A stretch of 64,000 nucleotides of DNA from Hippophae tibetana (lineage: Eukaryota; Streptophyta; Magnoliopsida; Rosales; Elaeagnaceae): the NCBI GenBank assembly GCA_037013495.1, contig CM072803.1:19985501-20049500 (forward strand), in the 5' to 3' direction. This document shows, one piece after another, positions 1 to 13,048 of this stretch. Positions within the stretch are counted from its first letter, which is position 1, and each line of letters opens with the position of its first letter. The notes below the pieces were generated by a model, which searched no databases, was not told the DNA's origin, and saw only the letters and a program-made list of their open reading frames with translations. The position numbers and the translations under genes are program-made.

Positions 1-192
1 AATTTTTTTAAAATTTCACATAAATCATAACATAAATTTATTTGACTTAAAAAATATTAAAAAATCAAATATATATATATATATATATATAATTAATTTC
101 GGTCGGATCGAATGAATCGTAGTAAAATCCATCATCTGATCCGACCATCGAATTGGATCAGATCAGATGATCGGATTTTTTGCACACCCTTA
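1..192 (-). mobile_element. hAT-like element, terminal part only
   Basis: The reverse complement of this stretch begins TAAGGGTGTGCAAAAAATCC and continues with GATC-rich subterminal repeats. It matches the left end of the complete hAT-like element at 49442 almost base for base, including the stretch before its TA-rich tract. Only this end is in the window; the body would lie to the left. Family membership is inferred from the shared terminus and from the 8-bp duplication around the second copy. Confidence 0.7.
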
Positions 193-239
193 ATATTTTA
201 CTAAATGATTCAAAAATTGATAATTTTCAACCTACTATG

Positions 240-1383
240 GGATTAAAACAATAAGATCCTTTATCACCATATCTTTTTGTTATAGGAGTCAATGTTCTAT
301 AAAAAAATCATTACAAAATCTCAAGAATACAATCTATTCCATGGGATCAAGGTTGCAAAAAACTCAATCTCAATTAGTCATCTATTTTATGTTGATAATA
401 TTCTCCTATTTTGTAGAGCTAATAGAGTAAAAATAGACTAGGATAAATCAACAATAAAGATTCATATTTGAATAATAATTAAATTTAAATAAATGAGGTA
501 TTTTTTTTTATAAAAATGCTTCTAAATATTTTAAAATAGAAATATATGTTAAGATTGAAATCAAAATAAGTGAGCAAAACATTTTTTACCTTGAAAATCC
601 TTTGTTTGTTTATAAAAATAAGGTAAAAGAATTCCAACCTTTAATTGATAACCTAACTAAATGACGGAGAGTTAACTTTATCTAGTGCTAGTAAAGTTAC
701 ATTTATCAAATTAATTATTCAAGCTATTTTTTCTTATGTAATAAGTTTCTTTATGATATTAATGTCTATTTGTAAAAAAAGGAGACTTTCTTGTTAAGAA
801 ATTTTGGTGGACACCAAACACACAATAGGGCAATTATTAAGCTTTTGAAAAATGACAAGATGTGTGCAAACCTAAAATCTTTGGAGGTTTAGGATTTAGG
901 CCTTTTAAAGATTTGAATATTGCATTCTTAAGTAAATTGAAACTTGACTACTTATTCGAATAAGCTTTGGGTTGAAATCCTTAAAAGCTGCAACATAAAC
1001 AAATTTTTACAAATGAGAATTACCCCTTTAATAAAGGGATTCCTTATTTGAAAAGGCATATGAGAATTACCCCTTTAATAAGGAAAATTCTATGTTGTTT
1101 TCAAATAGAGAATGGTCATCATATCAATATATGGAAAGATCTTTAGTTACCTTATATTTCGAGATTTACTCTAGTTAAGCCTCCTTCTACCTTAAACTCA
1201 TCTCTACCAAATAGAGCATGTGATCTAACTCTATCTCAAGGTGGATGTGGTTAGGCTTTGATTCAAATAATATTTTTTGCAAATGAAGTTGATACTAATA
1301 GTAGACTTCAATGTTTAAATTCAAATTTAGTTAATAAAATGATTTAGATATCAAATAAGTTAGTTTTTTTTTCCGATGAAATT

Positions 1384-1418
<35 letters not shown>

Positions 1419-1560
1419 CATATTATCTTTAACAATTGAACTTTCAAATGCAATGGGCATTAAAAATGTTATTATCGAAGGAGATTGCTTAAATGTCATC
1501 GATTATATTATTTAAGGGATTACTTAAAGAACTTAATGTACATTTTAATTGTTTGGATTC
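240..1560 (+). mobile_element. Decayed LINE (L1-like), reverse transcriptase 3' part and RNase H
   Basis: Conceptual translation in shifting frames gives successive motifs of plant L1-type LINEs: HGIKVAKNSISISHLFYVDN near 349-420 (the RT catalytic block, with YVDN where FADD is usual), then LSSASKVTFIKLIIQAIFSY near 680-735, a KIFGGLGFRPFKDLNIAFLS block near 870-935, HHINIWKDLWLPYISRFT near 1110-1170, and an RNase H-like IKNVIIEGDCLNVIDYI near 1460-1510. Several stops and frame changes break it, and an AT microsatellite (1388-1416) interrupts it. The 5' half and a clear poly(A) end were not seen. Confidence 0.72.
1388..1416. repeat. TA microsatellite
   Basis: Pure alternating TA run lying inside the LINE remnant. 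Confidence 0.9.
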
Positions 1561-1599
1561 TAAAATCTTGTAACGTAGTTAATGATGAACTCCTGTTCA

Positions 1600-3620
1600 A
1601 ATGAGTATTTTTAATTAATACATAAGTAGAATAATCTTTTAATTTTAATTAATTTTTTTAAAATATAATTAGAAATAAAAAAAAATGTATGTGTAACTGT
1701 TGCTTTATTATATATAATATTAAGATTATTTATGGAAGGAAGAAAAAAAAAACTAATTAATTGGGACTCAGAATACTCTCTCCTCCGCATGTAAGGAAGG
1801 GAGTGAGAGAGTCAAATAAAGACACGCCCTCTTTTGAAAATTTTATTAACGTGTTTGACGCTTTAAAACACACACGTGTTTAGTCGGCCAATGGCCCAAA
1901 CATTTTATTACGTACTCCTATTTTTCTTCTTTAAAAAGGAGAAAAATTATATTAAATACTATTATAATATATTTAAATATAATTATATTATATTATATTA
2001 TAAATAATTATATAATATTTTAGTAAAATCTATATAATATAATCGGATAAAATTAATTATAATTATCTTAATAAAATAATTTATATTTAAAATAATTTTT
2101 TATTATAAAATTTATTTAAATCAATATTTAATATATTTTTTAAAAAATATATTTTTAATTTGGTATAAAATAAAAATTCAATATACATAATTTTATAACA
2201 AAAAATTTAAATAGATTTTAAATTAAATGTTTAATATAATTTACTTACATGATAACTATCATTTAAAATTTTTACATAATCGTATTATTTATTGTATAAT
2301 ATAATTTAATTTTATAAATTATATATATAATTATATAATTACAATTTTTAATATCATGTAACAAATATACTATATAATTACAAAAAAATGAAATAAATTT
2401 TTAAAAGTTATTTTCAATGACTTTGTTATAAGTTTTAGTTTAAAGTTATGTTTTAAAAGATCACTCTAAAATATGTCTATTATATATATATATATTTAAA
2501 AGTTACTCTTACTTTTTCTTTATAAAAAATATATATATTTAAAAGGTACTCTTACTTTTTCTTTATAAAAAAACCGCATTCGCCTCTTTAATTTTAAATA
2601 TGTTTAATAAAAAAAACACTTCATTAATTTTGTTATAACAAAGTAATGCCATGCCATTTGACACTAAACTGAATTTCATAAATGACTATCATCTCTATGT
2701 ACCCAAAATTAAGATGGAAAATTATTCTTATAATAAATTGAGACCTGTATTAAATTATTAATCAGTGTCTTCAAATTTAATTTTAGTCCACAATCTTAAT
2801 TATCAAGGTCTAGTAATAATCTAAAGTATGTTAGGTGTATCGTTTAGACAAAAAAAATAAAAATAAAAATAAAAAATCTACTCACAATAGATACAATAAT
2901 TACAATTCATTTAAAAATCTCTAATTTATACGAGTAAGATTTAAATTAAAATAGATAGTATCAATTCTTAACGTAAAACCAGTAAGATTTAATTTATCTA
3001 ATACTTACAATTTTGATATGGATCATCTATCTAGTAATTAATGTCAAATTGTTTCTTGATATGTTATCAAAAAATTATTAAAAAAATGATGTTATTAAAA
3101 TTTATAATAATAAAAATATTATCTAATAATATTAAATTATATTAAATTATATAATATTTAATATTAAATTAATCTAAATAATTATAATTAATATAATAAG
3201 TATTATTCTTATATTAAGATTCTTCTTGCTAAATATAATTATATTATTTTTTAATAATTAATTTTTGCATATTATTAAAAAAATCACACAGATATTCAAA
3301 ACTAAATAACAATTCTTATATTATATTTTTAAATCTTTTGTTATTAACGTAATAAAAATATATAAATTATCATTTATATTTTTATAAATTTTCAATAAGT
3401 AAAAATGATTAACCTATATTATACATAAACTTTGAAACTTTGACTTGCTAACTAGACGCAAGTTTAACAGCTTTTTCCAGAAATATTTTACGACAACGAT
3501 AAAATAGTTTTACCTGAAATTTTATTTTATTTTATTTATGTCTGACAATTAAAAATAAGTCAAATTATCATACAAACACCTGAAGAACTTATAAAAAATA
3601 AATAAACAGTCGAAAAACCA
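1600..3620. other. AT-rich intergenic region
   Basis: Very AT-rich, with many ATTATA and TAAATTT runs and no reading frame of note. I see no gene, RNA or element end here apart from the short tandem duplication at 2487-2571. Confidence 0.6.
2487..2571. repeat. Two-copy tandem repeat, 43-bp period
   Basis: A unit with the core AAAAGTTACTCTTACTTTTT is followed immediately by a second copy that reads AAAAGGTACTC at the same place. The two copies are otherwise almost the same, which suggests a recent slip duplication. Confidence 0.8.
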
Positions 3621-3633
3621 GCTAATGGAATAT

Positions 3634-3752
3634 TTGACCTTAATGCCCTAAAGCAAATAATTTCGTCACGACAACTTTGAGACGCACATTAGACACGGTA
3701 AAGGAAAGACAATTTCTGAAGAACTTCCCAACTTACGTGTGTATATATATAT
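3634..3752 (+). promoter_or_regulatory. Putative PP2C promoter: W-box and TATA
   Basis: A TTGACC W-box core lies at 3634-3639 and a TATATATATA stretch at 3742-3752, about 165 bases before the PP2C start codon. The TATA spacing fits a leader of roughly 130 bases. W-boxes bind WRKY factors, which fits stress induction known for this phosphatase group. The assignment is by motif only. Confidence 0.4.
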
Positions 3753-3912
3753 GTTAGTTTCATCTGAAACACCTTAGAAACAGATTTTGAAATTTTAAGA
3801 TTCTGAAAACCTATCTCAGAAAACAACACACACGAAGCAGAATCCGAAATTTAATTTGAAAAGGGTTTTGGTTCCTCAGAGTAGGAGCTGAAAATTTCGA
3901 AAATCAATCGAC

Positions 3913-5515
3913 ATGTCGTGTTCTGTCGCCGTTCCTAATTCGCCGGTGTTTTCCCCGTCGTCGTCTCTATTCTTCAACAAGAATTCTATTCTTTCTCCTT
4001 TTCATGAAACCCTAACCCTAAATCAAACTCACCTTAATTCCTCGCATTGTTCTTCTTCTCCTTCGTGTTCGTCTCCGTCCTCGCCTTCTTCGCAGTTTTC
4101 TCCTAGGGTTTCGGCACCGGTGGATTCATCTACCTCATTGTCTCCGGGTACGGTTTTGAAGAGGAAGAGACCGACCAAATTGCACATTCCGGTTTCGTCG
4201 TTGGGCTTCACCACATCTCCGGAAACTCCAACGCCGGCGGTGAGGAGGGACCTTGTCGAGGTTGAGAGAGATGGGTACTCTGTTTATTGTAAGAGAGGAA
4301 GGAGAGAGGCTATGGAGGATCGGTACTCGGCTGCTCTTAATCTTCAAGGTGATCCCAAACAGGTAAGCTAAAATTCTTTTCTTTCAGATTTAATTTTTGA
4401 AAATTTACTCTTTAAAGTAGTTACATTTGATATTTATAATATGTAGTTGTACCTGAAATATTCTGAAGTTGTTGAAATAGTCAGTCTCTGGAATTTTATG
4501 AAATGAGAAGATACTTTTGAAAACATGGCTTTTGCTTCTTACATTTAGTTGAGTGGTGATTAAGATTGGTTTCTGATGTCCCTTGTTTTAACCTTTTCAG
4601 GCCTTTTTTGGTGTTTATGATGGACATGGAGGTGCAAAAGCTGCACAATACGCAGCAGATAACCTGGAAAAGAACATTTTAGATGAAATTATGTCGAACG
4701 ATGATGGTGATGATGACATGGAGGAGGCTATCAAGATTGGTTATCTGAATACAGATTCAGATTTTCTTAAAGAGGATATTTGTGGAGGCTCATGTTGTGT
4801 GACAGCTTTGATCAGAAATGGAAACATTGCTGTGTCAAATGCGGGTGACTGCCGAGCTGTTATGAGCAGAGGAGGTACTGCTGAGGCTCTCACATCTGAT
4901 CACCGCCCCTCAAGAGAGAATGAAAGGGACAGAATTCAGAACCTGGTAATGAATTAGTCTTTTCTATTAGTGTTTGTTGCCTGAATTTAATTAGTATAAG
5001 ATAGAAGCTTGATTTTAGTCGAGACTGATGATTGTAAATTTGTATTGAATGTGTTCCCAGGGTGGCTATGTTGATATATGCCGTGGAGTATGGCGAATTC
5101 AGGGTTCTCTTGCAGTGTCAAGAGGGATCGGAGATCGACACCTTAAACAATGGGTAATAGCAGAACCAGAGACTAAAATCCTTCAAATCAAACCTGAGCA
5201 TGAGTTTCTGATCTTGGCTTCAGATGGATTGTGGGATAAGGTATGGTGCTCCATGTAATAAATACCCACTTGTAAGAAATTTTAGTGATTTTTGAAATTT
5301 AAGTCCTTCAAATCAAAATTCACTAATTAGATGTTAACTTGTATCTGTTATAGGTTACCAATCAAGAAGCTGTTGACGTTGTTCGGACAATGTGCTTAGG
5401 TGTTGAAATGCCAGAAGTATTAGTTGCCTGTAAAAAGCTTGTAGAAGTAGCTGTATCTCGAGGCTCTTACGACGACATAAGCGTGATGCTAATTCCATTA
5501 TCCAAGTATATATGA
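3913..5515 (+). CDS. Protein phosphatase 2C, AP2C1-like (group B)
   Basis: Four exons (3913-4362, 4601-4945, 5061-5240, 5354-5515) join in phase 0 with GT-AG borders and give about 378 residues. This is a Mg/Mn-dependent Ser/Thr phosphatase. The N-terminal 80 residues are rich in Ser and Pro, as in plastid-directed or disordered tails of this group. KRKRPTKLHI at residues 83-92 fits the kinase interaction motif (basic cluster, then L-x-I) by which AP2C phosphatases dock on MAP kinases. The catalytic domain starts near residue 121. REAMEDRYSA, FFGVYDGHGG (residues 152-161), VSNAGDCRAV, LTSDHRPSRENERDRI, GSLAVSRGIGD, LASDGLWDK (about 317-325) and SYDDISVML all keep their metal-binding aspartates. 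It looks intact. The nearest known relatives are AP2C1 and other Arabidopsis group B enzymes that switch off stress MAP kinases. That role is inferred from the motif and the family. Confidence 0.93.
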
Positions 5516-6097
5516 TGTGCTCCATTGCTTTTAGAAATGAAGGGCTTAGGTCAAATTCTTTGGTTTATGGTTCAGGTCCTGTTGACAATAAGTTGATTTT
5601 GATGACAAGGAAGAATATCTGATTTATTGTAAATTTTTATGCTGGGGGGCACATTTTAGGTTTAGTATCTGAACTAGATTAGCAGAACATAGTCAAATAT
5701 TAATTCTTGTATTCTTTGATTTAGTTTATTCTTTACAATAATACTATTCTTCTCAGATTATTTATAGCTATTTGACTCCTGGCAAGCCCATCGAGTTTCC
5801 TCTAGGTAGTGTTCCATCTTTGAAAGGATTATGCTATTTGTCCCGACACTTTTTAGTACACGGGTCGCATTGAAGAATCAAGAAATAATTAATATTATGG
5901 AAATAATAAAATAAAATTTTAAAAGAAAAAAACAAGGCCATTCACTGGTCGGAAGATCAAGTATTTTTCTCTTTGAAAACATGAAAATAGGTACAACGAG
6001 AGGGTGGTTCTGGTCCGGTCTAGTAGAGTATGTTTTTTAAAAAATTAATATTAATATTTATTTCTTTTCATGTTTACTCTGGTAAACAATAGAGAAA
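5516..6097. other. 3' flank of the PP2C gene
   Basis: Presumed 3' UTR followed by AT-rich spacer. A weak AATAAT-type polyadenylation region near 5735 is possible. Nothing else recognised. Confidence 0.4.
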
Positions 6098-6230
6098 TTG
6101 ATACCTCCAACTATTCACAAGGCATTGCATGGCAGAGTGCTTAAAAGCTTAGCTTTCATCCAGTTCGAGCCCCACGGATTATTCTTATATCCAATATTCA
6201 ATATATTTTTTAATAATATAAAAATAATAA
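6098..6230 (+). repeat. Possible tRNA-derived SINE remnant
   Basis: TGGCAGAGTGCTTAAAAGC (near 6128) resembles a Pol III A-box, and CCAGTTCGAGCCCC about 35 bases further on resembles a B-box. The order and spacing fit the tRNA-like head of plant SINEs. No clear target duplication or tail was found. An open frame here (6098-6355) is probably chance. Confidence 0.35.
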
Positions 6231-6639
6231 AACGGTTGGTAATGGTTCGGTTTGCTCTAAAATGGTCTAACATATTTGTTTGGATGTGTCCTATGCATCT
6301 CTATCGAGGATTAAACCGGATTATTATATATAGATTGGATTACTACGTGTACTGAAGTGATGACAAGATGAAGTTTAACATTTATGTTTATTTCATGTAT
6401 ATTTTATAATTGATTCTTGTAAGTCTAGGTGAAACTTTTAAACTATTAACACGTGTATGTATTATATATAGGTGGGCACACTCTCAAAGGAATACTAAGA
6501 GTCATGATCATTAATTGAATATTTATTATTATTTTTATTTTATCTCTCTAAACTAGATACATCTTTCGATATTTTGGAGTCTATCGTGGGCCTTAGGTTT
6601 TAAAATACGATTAATAGAATTTGATGCTTCTTATTTCTT

Positions 6640-9600
6640 TGGACTTATCAATAGTTTAGATTCAATTCACTTAAAAAACATAACTTTGAAATCATGGTCA
6701 AAATTAGAGCTTTTAAAAGGATCAAGTTGACTGGTCCCAAATTGAAGTTCTTACTAAAAATGCTCCTATTACTGAAGAAAAGGTTGTAAAAGACACGAGT
6801 AATAGTGTTATAGAGGTGGTGAATTCGAATCAAGAGTTGCTTTCGCTCATGGAGGAGATAAGAAATGAGATGAGAAGAGAAACCTAGAATTGAGGAAGCA
6901 AGTCGAAGAAATGAGTTCGGTGCTCCTTGAATGACTTAGGCTCGTGCTTGGTCGTGAGAATGTACATATAGAAAGGGATGAAAATGAAGAGGTCAATAGA
7001 ATATTGGTTGACCATGAAAGGAAGAGAAAGTTGCATGATCGAGTAGACATAACTTGTGATCAGGCATATTAGAGATCGATAACAACTCAAGTGGTCCAAA
7101 CAGAAGGTGTACTTCCCTTAGGGTAGCTCGATTCGACACTAGAAGAAAAGTTTAACGACAGAACAAAGTACTTGCCTTGAAAAAACAAATAAAGAAACAA
7201 AATATAGGGAAAGCTCAAACTGACCTCCTCATATTGTGTAGGCAACTGAGAGGTTCCCTTTTTTTAGAAGTGATCAAACTAAGTGAATCTTCTAAGAAGT
7301 TCATATCTTTTAAATGTCCGAGTTACAAAGAAATGAAAGGACCTCATCGCCCACGTACTTCTCTTCAAAACCATTATATCTCCGCTTAATACGCCTCAAG
7401 GAAAAAAAGGATGCGATGTTATGCAAGTCCTTTTCAGCTACTTTACATGATTGCCAACAAATGGTTCAACGATCTAAAGCCTAACAATATCACTTCTTTT
7501 GTTGAATTGGTCAAACTATTTGTGACCTATTATGCCAATAACAAGTCCTTAAGGAAAGAAAAAGGGTCATTGCTCGTTCTCTATAGTTCAAAATGTGGTT
7601 GAATCTGTTTAAGCGTTTATGAAGAGATTTCGTGAGGAGAAGATGGAAATATCTTATTGCCCGAACTCAATTGCTATTCAGGCATTTAGAAGAAAAGTAT
7701 TAAGAACTATGAACCTTTTTGCTACACTAACCAAGATGGTACCCTAAACTATACAAGAAGCCTATGAAGAGGTGCAGAAGTTCGTTAACCTAGAAAATGG
7801 AGTTAAAACAACCAAAAAGAGAGCTCGACCACACCTATGACCTTAAAAAGAAAGAAAAAAATAGGGTTGAGTTCGAAAGTGCCTAGGTGAATGAAGCACT
7901 AAAACCATAAAAGATTTACAAGATAGAATTCTAGACATGGAAACTCTTGGAACAAGAACCCATGCTTATAGGGAAGAATCATTTTTTCCCTTTAAAAAAC
8001 CCCATTAAGAGTCAGTTTAGCCTAAGCGAGTTTAAAGATGGAGGAAAACAAAACATTAGATGACCTCCTTGAATGAGGGTGTCGAACAGAGAAACCACAA
8101 AATGGTGTGCATTCCATAAAGACATCAAATATGATACCATAGATTACTAAAATTTAAAAAAGGAAATCAAAGAGTTATTATCTAGAGGTTACCTCAATGA
8201 TCTAGTGGATGGTGGTAATCGAAGAAATGAGATCAGGCCAATCAATAAAAGTACCCCAGATAGCTATCACACCAGATGAGAGGTAGATTGCACGAATATA
8301 TGAGAATGTTTGAATAATTCACTTTATCCATTGAGAACCTGGCCTGAATTGTGAGTTTAGTAATGCTCGAAATAGATATGATAATGAGGCATATAGTGAA
8401 ATTGGCATGTGAATGTATAACTTACAAAAAAGTATTCCATTACCCCGATAACACTTAATGAAGAAGAAGGAGTAACTTATCCTCACGAAAATCCTCTAGT
8501 TGCAACATTGAGGGTTGGTTCATGTGATATTTGTCATATATTGGTTGATACTGGAAGTTCGATCGACCTGCTAATCTTGTCCACCCTCCACGCTTTGGGA
8601 GTGCATGAGAAGGATGTGGTGAAAAAAATGCCTCTCATAAGGTTCAACAGTATTACAACAAATGCCTTAGGAAAAATCAAGTTGACTTTAATGCCTTTAA
8701 TGGCTAAATGAACTTTGTGGTAGTCGATGCATTTTCCCATTACAATTTGATACTACGAAGAGCATGGACACACAAAATGAGAGTCGTTCCATCTACTTAT
8801 CATTAAGTAATAAAATATCAAACGAGGATGGTGTCATGCAAATTCGAGGAGACTGTTATAACATAGCCATGAAACAAATTGACATAAAATAGCAATTAAT
8901 GACTACTTGACATTATGAAGGGTGATTGAAGACATCACTTGTTTAAATGGTCGGTGTGTATGAGATAGAGTTGGTTGAACTCAGGGATGGAGAAATTTGA
9001 GCACTAAAGTTGAATTCGAGCCTTGACAATTTGAGCAAATGGGCTTTTACAAACTTCTTTTGAAGGAATTTGGATGTCTTTGCTTGGAAACTTGAGGGCA
9101 TACTAGTGATTGACCTTGAGCTAATACCATATAGGTTGTATGTCAACCCTAGCAAAATATTAGTGCGACAAAGAAAGAGGAAATTCTCGAGGGAGAAAAA
9201 TGAGATCATTCGAACACAGGTCAATTCACTAAAAGACATTGGGATTATATGAGAATTAGACTACCTGACCTGGCTTTCAAATGTGGTTCTTATTGCAAAG
9301 TCATTTGTTGTTCCTCAAATGTGTGCGCCTTTTGTAGATTTGAATGATGCATGCTCGAAAGATTGTTATCCTTTTCCGAGCATTGATTATCTCATGGATG
9401 CAACATCTGAATACGACATTATGAGCGTCCTTAATGCATATTAAGGTTGTCATCAAACACATAAACCCTAAAGATGAAGAAAACATGTCCTTCATAACAG
9501 TGGAAGAGATCTTCTACTATAAAAAGATGCCCTTTGATCTTAAGAATGCAGAAGTAACTTACCAAAGATTGGTTAACAAAACATTAAAGGGTCTTCTTGA

Positions 9601-11000
9601 AACAAATATGAAGGCATACATGGATGACATGAGGGTAAAGACCAAGCGACCCTCAGACCATGTTTATGATCTTGACAAAGTATTCAGGGTGAAAAAGAGT
9701 CAGAAAATGAGGTTAACCCTAAAGAAGTGTATGTTTGGTGTTAATTTGTGTTAATTATTGGGTTATCTCGTCTCTGCTTGGGGAATAGAGGAAAACCCCA
9801 ACAAAATTGAAGCATTGGTGAACATGAAATCCATATCCGACATAAAAGGCATCCAATAAATGAATGAACGAATCATGAAACTAAATAGATTTATATCAAG
9901 GTGTATCGATAAATGTTTCCCTTTTTAACCTATTAAGGAAAAATACCTCAATTTTTTGGAATGAGAAGTGTGAGCATGCCTTTCAAAATTTAAATGCCTA
10001 TATCGACCAAGCTTCTATCCTCCTTAGCCCACTCCTATGCGAGTTGGTGTACATGTATCTGGCTATCACTACATGGATTGTTAGTGTTGTATTATTGGTA
10101 GAAAGGGAAAAGATCCAATACCATGTGTACTACATCAGTCAAGTTCTAACAGATTCCCAAGGAAGATACCTAGTGATCAACAAATTAGCGTTAGGTTATA
10201 GCCCATAAGTTGAGAAATTATTTCAAATCTTACACTGTCATTGTTTTAACCTTATACATGTTGAAGAATGTTCTCGATAGGCCAGAAATCTCAAGTAGGC
10301 TTGCACAAATCTATATTGAAATCGGAGAGTGTGATATTAAATTCCAATCCAGAACAAAAATTAATGCACATGCTATAACAGACTTTGTAGACGAGTGCAT
10401 TGAACAAGAAGGTAATCCCTAATCGATCAACTGTATTAAGGCATCAAAAAATAAGGTGATGTGGAAGGATTTTGTGGATGGTTCTATAAACTTCAAAAGG
10501 TCTGGTATCAGTGTAGTTATAATGGATAGTGGATAAAGTAGCTATGAGTGCTCAGTCTGTATTTCCTTCAATGAAAAATAATGTTGATGAATATAAAGCT
10601 ACCATTTTCGGGGTAATAACTATGAGAAAGTTGGGCACACAAAACCTTTTTTTGTTCAACACCTCGTAGTTGGTCGTTATGTAATATGCGGGCATTTTCA
10701 AGGAGAAGGACAAAAATATGAAAAAAATACCTGAAAGGTTGACGCATGAATGCTCATTTCTAAACAAGATCAAAATGCAACAAATTTCTCGTAACAACAA
10801 TTTTTATGTCAATGCCTTGACAATACTCACCTTGATACATGACATGAAAAACCAGCGATCACCCATTGTCACAGTCTTATTTAGAGCTAATATGTTTGAG
10901 ACTGAAAAGGTCATAAACCAAGTAGAAGAGTTGGCGGGGTCGTGGTTTGACTTTTTTGTCAGATAACTTAGTAATGTGACTCTCTTCAAAGACAAAAAGA
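6640..11000 (+). mobile_element. Ty3/gypsy fossil (Tat/Ogre-like), broken
   Basis: Decayed element reading left to right. Recognisable parts in order are a gag-like region (about 7200-7800, with a WFNDLKPNNITSFVELVKLF block), an aspartic protease (about 8500-8710, LVDTGSS), reverse transcriptase (about 9070-9760, with DVFAWK, FVDLND and YMDDM) and RNase H (about 10100-10800). The domain order and the wording of the RT put it in Ty3/gypsy, close to the Tat branch. It carries many breaks, and LTRs were not located, so its outer limits are approximate. It looks old. Confidence 0.8.
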
Positions 11001-11029
11001 AAGTGAAAGTTTATAAATTATGGACCTAA

Positions 11030-11245
11030 TTAACTTAGAAGGAGGTGAATAGGTTATTTTTAATTTTTACCAATTTATAATTTAATAACCTAAACAAACC
11101 AGCTAGACATGCAATCGTGTGTAAAAATAAGTGTGAAAATAAAATAATAACACACAATATTTTTAGGTAGAAATAACCTAGGCCATAACCATGACTTAAG
11201 AGGAAAACCACTGGTCCATCGGTCCACCTAACTTTCCACTATGAC
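11030..11245. other. Unclassified repeat-like sequence
   Basis: Begins with GGACCTAATTAACTTAGAAG and a GGTGAATAGG motif, a wording I associate with plant repetitive DNA, and includes GGTCCATCGGTCCACC. It lies between a gypsy and a copia remnant. I cannot assign it. Confidence 0.3.
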
Positions 11246-11249
11246 AATC

Positions 11250-12530
11250 AAATATTCAAGTACAAACTCGGTCTTTTGCTACCCTCTCTAGGATACTGCC
11301 TCAATGTACTTTACTTACGAGCCTCTGCTCTGTTGCCATCATTTTTATATCCATTTCCATTATACCACTTGAAAGTGCCTCTACTTTTGCTAGTGTAGAG
11401 CGCTTTTTCTTCACCCTTCAGCAAGGCTCATCCCATTTACTTAGCCATAGTTTCTTGACCTGCCAGCAAATTCTCAAAATCAACAAGAGATGGTTGTGTC
11501 GGCCATCCTTGTATAGCGGTAACAAACCCTTGATATTCGGGTCTCAAACCATAAATAATTATTCTCTTTATCCTTGTTTCCCCAATAGAAGCTTTCAGAT
11601 CTAACTTTGAAATTTCACGGCATAACGACTTTACCTTGTGAAAGTATTGGGAAATCATCATGTCGCGTTGCGCCATTGATAACAACTCGTTCTCCAGAAG
11701 TTGCAATCTTGTATCGTTCTTCTTTGAAAAGAGTGTAACAAGAGTGTCCCATGCTTCCTTTGGTGTTTTTGCATCCCGAATGTGCTCCAACATTTCTTCT
11801 TCAACTGTGGTCTTCAAAGTAAACATCGATTTTCCTACTTTAATTTTCCACTTCCGTAAGATGTTGTTTGCATCTTCAGCTACTGGTTGTGTAACTTCGT
11901 CACCACCAACAACCTCACACAAGTCTTGACCTTGTAGGTAAGACTTCATACATGTTGCCCATGTGTTATAGTTTTTGTTGTTGAACTTCTTGATTCCTCC
12001 AACTACTTGAAGGTCACCCATCGTGCCAATAAGACTTCGACTATATCGAACAAGCTTAACTAAGAAACTTGTAGAGTACCAAACTCCTCACAACTCAAGA
12101 TAGCTCCACTAAGAACGATCCTTGATTGTCCCACTCTGATACCAATTGTTGAGTAAAATTTAGAATAAATAACTCTAAATTTACTAATATTAGATCCAAA
12201 CAAGTAAACAAACTACTTGTATTGTACCCACTATAACACCTTTCAAAGACAACTCACAAATTGAAGAAAAATACAAGCACTCAAAGAGAAAGCTCTCAAA
12301 TCACACTCAATCTAAGAATACAAAGACTTATTTGTTTTTGATGTAATGATTAAACCAAATGTAAGGTAGGCTATTTATAGTCCTCATCATGAAATCTACA
12401 CCACACAAATATAAAACTAAGAAATAATCTTAGCCACACAAATATTATCTACACACTTCTTTTTTCTACAACCTTCAACCACTGCATTTATTTCTCTACT
12501 TCCTTTAACCACTTTATTTATTTCTCTACA
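11250..12530 (-). mobile_element. Ty1/copia remnant: gag plus one LTR
   Basis: On the minus strand there is an LTR (12147-12530, starting TGTAGAG and ending CTCAACA), then a primer site TGGTATCAGAGT complementary to initiator Met tRNA, then a gag frame (12021-11437, 194 residues) with FNNKNYNTWATCMKSYL, typical of the copia UBN2-type gag. Downstream parts are not recognised, so the element is a broken fragment. Its LTR abuts the clathrin pseudogene on the right. Confidence 0.82.
12147..12530 (-). repeat. LTR of the copia remnant
   Basis: 384 bases bounded by TG and CA on the minus strand, adjacent to a tRNA-Met primer site. No second copy was seen in the window. Confidence 0.7.
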
Positions 12531-13048
12531 TCTTTAATTATTATGTTGGTGTTGATTTTCAACATGAACCATTCCCCAGATGCTTGGGACCACATGCAAT
12601 TCAAATATATTGTGGTTAACGTTGCAAGCATTGAGCTCTACTACAAGGTTATGCACTTCTACTTGTAAGAACATCCTGGTCTTATTAATGATCTCCTTAA
12701 CGTGCTTGCCCTTCGTGTGGATCACACCAGAGTAGTGGATATCATGATAAAGGTTTTCACATTTTTTGTTTTTTATCTTTGGTTTTAGGCTGGTCATCTC
12801 CGTCTCGTGAAGACATATACATGATTACAGTGCAAAGCAACAATATTGCTGTGTGAATCAATTGATTTCCATGACAACTTTGATATGATATGTCTTGCAC
12901 AAAAGGTAAGGCTTTAAACCTCTTTTTAATTATTATGCCAGACTTGATGGTAATCCAAAAAAAAATAGTGGGGTTCTCTAGTACTTTTCTTTTACCATTC
13001 TGACCAATGCATTGAGCAGAATGAGAAACATGAGCTTCTTGAGATGAG

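Noticed and set aside
6098-6355. 85-residue open frame after the PP2C gene
   Set aside because: No recognisable motif. It overlaps a possible SINE and is rich in AT-type codons, so it is likely chance.
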